Shown here: in pieces, positions 60,246-64,000 of the stretch
How positions within the stretch are numbered: the stretch's first letter is position 1
Layout of the letters: each line of letters begins with the position of its first letter
Source of the DNA: Anabaena azotica FACHB-119
GTDB taxonomy: Bacteria > Cyanobacteriota > Cyanobacteriia > Cyanobacteriales > Nostocaceae
Assembly (NCBI RefSeq): GCF_014697625.1
Contig: NZ_JACJSG010000008.1
Coordinates: 124,001-188,000, forward strand
Length of the DNA: 64,000 nucleotides
Direction of reading: 5' to 3'
The notes under the pieces: model-generated
The model's input: the letters and a program-made list of their open reading frames with translations, nothing else
Told to the model about the DNA's origin: nothing
Database searches by the model: none
Translations under genes and position numbers: made by a program

Positions 60246-63200
60246 ATGGTATTACAGAATTCGAGACGCAAACGAGGTGTTGCACTTACTACCAGGGGTT
60301 TACAAAAACTTCAGGAAGCAAGGCGTAAGTCAGAAGCAAACGACAACTTTGGCAATAGCTACACGCTAGAAGAAATAAGCACGCTTTCAGGGCTGCATAC
60401 GAGTACAATCTCAAAAGTACTGAATCGGGAAGGAGGCGTTGATAAAAAAACTCTGGAAAAATTGTTTTTAATTTTTAATTCAAAATTACATGAGAGTGAC
60501 TATCTCAACTCAACTACTCGTCTAGATTGGGGCGATGCTAACTTTATTCCTGTTTTTTATGGACGTAAAGAAGAGCTTGCTACATTAGAGGAATGGATTC
60601 TTGATGAGCGCTGCCAATTGGTCGCATTATTAGGGATGGGTGGCATTGGTAAAACATCTCTATCTGTCAAGCTGGCTCAACAAATTCAAGAAGAATTTGA
60701 ATGTGTGATTTGGCGATCGCTACGAGAAGCGCCACCCTTCAAGACTGTACTCACTCAGTTACTCCAGTTCCTATCGGAAGGTCAGGAAATAGAAGCTAAC
60801 TTACCAGAAAGCCTCAGCGATAGAATATCACGACTCATTCATTATCTGCAACAGCATCGCTGTCTGCTGATATTGGACAATGCTGAGTCAATATTACGTT
60901 ATGGGAGTCGGGCTGGACAATATCGAGAAGGATATGAGGAGTATGGTGAGATGTTTAAACGCTTAGGAGAAGCAACTCACCAAAGCTGCTTAGTGCTGAC
61001 TAGTCGAGAAAAATTTAAAGAATTAAGTTTATTGGAAGGAAAATCATTACCCGTTCGCTCTCTACAACTAAGTGGTTTAAAGGTAGTGGAAGGGCAGGAA
61101 ATTTTAAAAGTCAAAGGATTATCAGCAGCAGAAGATGAATGGGAAGCCATGATTGAATGCTATGGAGGTAATCCATTGGCTTTAAAAATAGTTGCTACTA
61201 CCATTGAAGACGTATTCGGCGGTAATGTCACTGAGTTTCTGCAACAAAATACTTTTGTTTTTGGTGATATTCGTGATATTTTAGACCAGCAGTTTGAGCG
61301 GTTATCAGATTTAGAAAAAGAAATCATGTATTGGCTAGCAATTAATTGTGAGCCGATATCAATATCAGAGTTGCGAGATGATATTTTATCGCCAGTACCA
61401 TTACAAAAATTACTGGAGGCTTTAGAATCTCTGGTAAGGCGATCGCTAGTTGAGAAAAGTACCACTAGCTTCACTCTACAGCCTGTAGTCATGGAATATG
61501 TCACTCAGGTATTGATAGAGCAAGTCTGTGAAGAGATTGCAACTGAGAATATTCAGCTTTTTCGATGCCACGCATTGAGTAAGGCAACAGCTAAAGATTA
61601 TATCAGAGAAACGCAAAATCGCCTCATCCTTAAACCAGTTATTGATGGGCTGATCACCGTTTTTAGAAGCAAAAAAGCTATTGAAAATAAATTAACTAAA
61701 ATCCTAGCCAAGTTACGAGAAGAATTTCCTCAAGAACTAGGCTATACAGGTGGAAATATTCTGAATTTGCTTTGTCAACTACAAACAGATTTAACAGGGT
61801 ATAATTTCTCAGAAATGACAATTTGGCAAGCAGACTTGCGGAATGTAAAACTGCACAATGTCAATTTCCAAAATGCTGATTTAACTAAATCTATTTTTGC
61901 TGAAACCTTTGGTGGTGTTTTATCAATAGCTTTTAGCCCTAATAACAAACTTATGGCTATGGGTGATACTAATGGCGAAATTCGCTTATACCAAGTGGCA
62001 GATGCAAGGCAAATTCTTACTTGTCAAGGTCATAGTAACTGGATTCCATCACTAGTCTTTAGTCCTGATAGTAGCATCTTGGCTAGCAGTAGTAGCGACC
62101 ACAATGTGAAATTGTGGGATGTGAATACAGGGAAATGCCTACAAACTTTACAAGGACACGAACATGAGGTGTGGGGAGTTGCCTTCAGCCCAGATGGTAA
62201 AATACTAGTAAGTGGTAGCAATGACCGCTCAATCAAACTATGGGATGTTAATAGTGGTCAATGCCTCAAAAGTTTTCAAGCACATACAAGCTGGATAGTT
62301 TGTGTGATTTTCACCCTTGATGGTCAGATGTTCTTAAGCGGCAGTGATGACAACACCATTAAATTATGGGATGTTAACACTGGTGAATGCCTGAAAATTT
62401 TACGGGGGCATCATGATGGGATACGCTCAATAACTATCCATCCTGACGGTCAGACGATAGTAAGTAGCAGCGATGACCAAACAGTAAAGTTATGGAACCT
62501 TAGCACTGGTGAATGTATTAAAACTCTACAAGGGCATAATGCAGCGATCTGGTCAGTTGCTATTAATCCTCAAGGCAACCTTATTGCTAGTGCCAGTCTC
62601 GACCATACAGTAAAACTATGGAGCGCTAGCACAGGTCAATGTCTCAAAACCCTTCAGGGACATTCCGGTTGGGTCTATTCTGTTGCTTTTGATCAACAAG
62701 GAAATATTCTTGCTAGTGGCAGTGCAGACCAAACAATGAAATTATGGGACGTTAGTACTGGTCAATGTCTGAAAACTTTCAGTGGATATACCAGCCAGTT
62801 TTGGTCAATTGCTTACAGTCCCGATGGACAGACATTGGCAAGTGGCAATCAAGACCAAATAGTGAGGTTATGGGATATTAATACGGATCAAGTTTTACAA
62901 ATTTTCCAAGCACATTATGCTGCAATCAGAGCAGTAGCTTTTAGTCCAAATGGACAAATATTAGCAACTGGTAGTGACGATCAAACAGTGAAGTTATGGA
63001 ACATTAGTACGGGTCAAGTCCTGCAAAGTTTTCACGGACATCAAGCTCTGGTTTTGTCAGTTGCTTACAGTCCCGATGGACAGACATTGGCAAGTGGCAG
63101 TCAAGACCTCACAGTCAGGTTATGGGATATCAACACAGGTCAAAATTTGCAAACGTTACAGGGACATCATGCTGCCATCCAGTCAGTTGCCTTTTCTCCT

Positions 63201-63764
63201 AAAGGAAAGATACTTGCCAGTTGTGCTTGGGATCAAACAGTTAAGTTATGGGATATCACCACTGGTGAGTGCAAAAGAACTTTTGAGGGTCATACCAATT
63301 GGGTTTGGTCAATTGCTTTTAGTCCAGATGGTGAATTGCTAGCAAGTGCCAGTTATGATGGAACAGTCCGATTGTGGAGTGTAAAAACTGGTGCTTGTAT
63401 CCAAACTTTTGAGGTTTGTGTTAACGGTATCGTTAAAGTAGTCGCCTTTAGTCGGGACGGTCAGCTTCTAGCTAGTAGTAGTCCTGATTACACAATTAAG
63501 TTATGGGATGTTAATACTGGTGAATGCAAAAGAACGTTACATGGACATTCAGCTTGGGTTTGGTCAATAGATTTTAGCTCAGATAATAAAACTTTAGCTA
63601 GCAGTGGAGCTGATGAAACAATTCGAGTATGGGATATAAGCACAAGCAAGTGCTTAAAAACTTTGAAAGCTAAAAAATATTATGAAGGAATGAATATCAG
63701 AGGGGTTAAAGGTTTAACCACGGCAAATATTAATACTTTAAAAAGTTTGGGAGCTATTGTGTAA
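60246..63764 (+). CDS. NLR-like protein: HTH, NB-ARC NTPase and 14 WD40 repeats
   Basis: The 1172-residue protein has an N-terminal HTH (YTLEEISTLSGLHTSTISKV, about residues 40-60), an NB-ARC NTPase with Walker A LLGMGGIGKTSL near 130-141 and Walker B CLLILDNAES, helical arms (about 330-530), a short pentapeptide-like bridge (ADLRNVKLHNVNFQNADL) and then 14 WD40 repeats, enough for two seven-bladed propellers. Most repeats end in KLWD and begin with GH. The plan is that of STAND signalling proteins and of bacterial NLR-like defence proteins; ligand and output are unknown. The HTH could bind DNA or act as an adaptor. Confidence 0.92.
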   Translation: MVLQNSRRKRGVALTTRGLQKLQEARRKSEANDNFGNSYTLEEISTLSGLHTSTISKVLNREGGVDKKTLEKLFLIFNSKLHESDYLNSTTRLDWGDANFIPVFYGRKEELATLEEWILDERCQLVALLGMGGIGKTSLSVKLAQQIQEEFECVIWRSLREAPPFKTVLTQLLQFLSEGQEIEANLPESLSDRISRLIHYLQQHRCLLILDNAESILRYGSRAGQYREGYEEYGEMFKRLGEATHQSCLVLTSREKFKELSLLEGKSLPVRSLQLSGLKVVEGQEILKVKGLSAAEDEWEAMIECYGGNPLALKIVATTIEDVFGGNVTEFLQQNTFVFGDIRDILDQQFERLSDLEKEIMYWLAINCEPISISELRDDILSPVPLQKLLEALESLVRRSLVEKSTTSFTLQPVVMEYVTQVLIEQVCEEIATENIQLFRCHALSKATAKDYIRETQNRLILKPVIDGLITVFRSKKAIENKLTKILAKLREEFPQELGYTGGNILNLLCQLQTDLTGYNFSEMTIWQADLRNVKLHNVNFQNADLTKSIFAETFGGVLSIAFSPNNKLMAMGDTNGEIRLYQVADARQILTCQGHSNWIPSLVFSPDSSILASSSSDHNVKLWDVNTGKCLQTLQGHEHEVWGVAFSPDGKILVSGSNDRSIKLWDVNSGQCLKSFQAHTSWIVCVIFTLDGQMFLSGSDDNTIKLWDVNTGECLKILRGHHDGIRSITIHPDGQTIVSSSDDQTVKLWNLSTGECIKTLQGHNAAIWSVAINPQGNLIASASLDHTVKLWSASTGQCLKTLQGHSGWVYSVAFDQQGNILASGSADQTMKLWDVSTGQCLKTFSGYTSQFWSIAYSPDGQTLASGNQDQIVRLWDINTDQVLQIFQAHYAAIRAVAFSPNGQILATGSDDQTVKLWNISTGQVLQSFHGHQALVLSVAYSPDGQTLASGSQDLTVRLWDINTGQNLQTLQGHHAAIQSVAFSPKGKILASCAWDQTVKLWDITTGECKRTFEGHTNWVWSIAFSPDGELLASASYDGTVRLWSVKTGACIQTFEVCVNGIVKVVAFSRDGQLLASSSPDYTIKLWDVNTGECKRTLHGHSAWVWSIDFSSDNKTLASSGADETIRVWDISTSKCLKTLKAKKYYEGMNIRGVKGLTTANINTLKSLGAIV

Positions 63765-64000
63765 GCAGAACAGCCTCATTTTGTGATTAAACGGAAAAAA
63801 CAGTGCGTTTACTATATACAGAAAAACGCACAGTAGCCCGTATTTGAAGAATCATGTTCATAGATAGAAGATGTTTTCCTCAAACAGTTTTATTCCCTCA
63901 CTATCTAAACTGTCAATATATTTAGGCTAGGCAGCTTTTAAACCACTTTACACCTTTGGCTACCACAAGCTAGACAGATGAGGGATATTAGGTTACAAGT
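63765..64000. other. Right-edge intergenic sequence
   Basis: The last 236 bases have no clear ORF or terminator. A short GCG-TTT-rich inverted motif near 63800-63830 (AGTGCGTTTACT and AAACGCACAGT) could form a hairpin that ends the WD40 transcript. Confidence 0.45.

Overview
The window comes from a filamentous cyanobacterium of the Nostoc/Anabaena type. The evidence is the very frequent GCGATCGC (HIP1) octamers, tandem heptamer repeats between genes, SLH-OprB type porin, DisA_N/UppS and dnaK-dnaJ pairs of cyanobacterial type, PEP-CTERM exported proteins and a large NB-ARC/WD40 protein. No tRNA, rRNA or CRISPR array was found by eye.

Layout. 1-2536 holds the 5' part of a membrane-anchored NACHT ATPase that runs off the left edge. 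2.9-13.8 kb is mostly housekeeping: a broken antitoxin-like gene, an MTHFR-family protein, trpS, a proline iminopeptidase, a DUF429 protein, alpha-glucan phosphorylase, a Crp/Fnr-type regulator and an outer-membrane porin. 13.8-15.7 kb is a repeat-rich region without intact genes.

15.7-32.3 kb is the most unusual part: one co-directional block of DAHP synthase, an MIO-type aromatic amino acid ammonia-lyase, a cytochrome P450, a 4-coumarate-CoA-ligase-like enzyme, a ThDP enzyme of the acetolactate-synthase fold, a KAS III-like enzyme, four PEP-CTERM proteins, AroH-type chorismate mutase, T-protein-like prephenate dehydrogenase and an exported multicopper oxidase. Read together (inference), these genes raise flux into prephenate and tyrosine, deaminate the aromatic amino acid to a cinnamate-type acid, hydroxylate and CoA-activate it, join or extend it, and may oxidise the product outside the cell. 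The logic resembles scytonemin biosynthesis (extra shikimate genes plus a ThDP enzyme) and bacterial stilbene synthesis (lyase plus CoA ligase), but the gene set matches neither. Two related copies of a short repeat flank the block.

32.7-54.9 kb is again core metabolism and protein quality control: a PEP-CTERM-like protein, CobW-family GTPase, cysS, a TldD/PmbA pair, M28 peptidase, dnaK-dnaJ, a J-domain membrane protein, DUF3143, uppS-cdaA, lysA, rimI and clpC. Within it, 44.3-46.9 kb is a pile-up of mobile DNA: nested MITEs and a TnpB-only IS605-type element that splits a PD-(D/E)XK/DUF4351-type gene.

55.1-59.5 kb is a small-gene island with a defence or toxin-antitoxin look: a Panacea-domain gene overlapping a partner, an Mrr-like nuclease between two near-identical DUF3349-type genes, a retropepsin-like gene and an orphan antitoxin-like gene. 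60.2-63.8 kb encodes an NLR-like protein with an HTH, an NB-ARC NTPase and 14 WD40 repeats.
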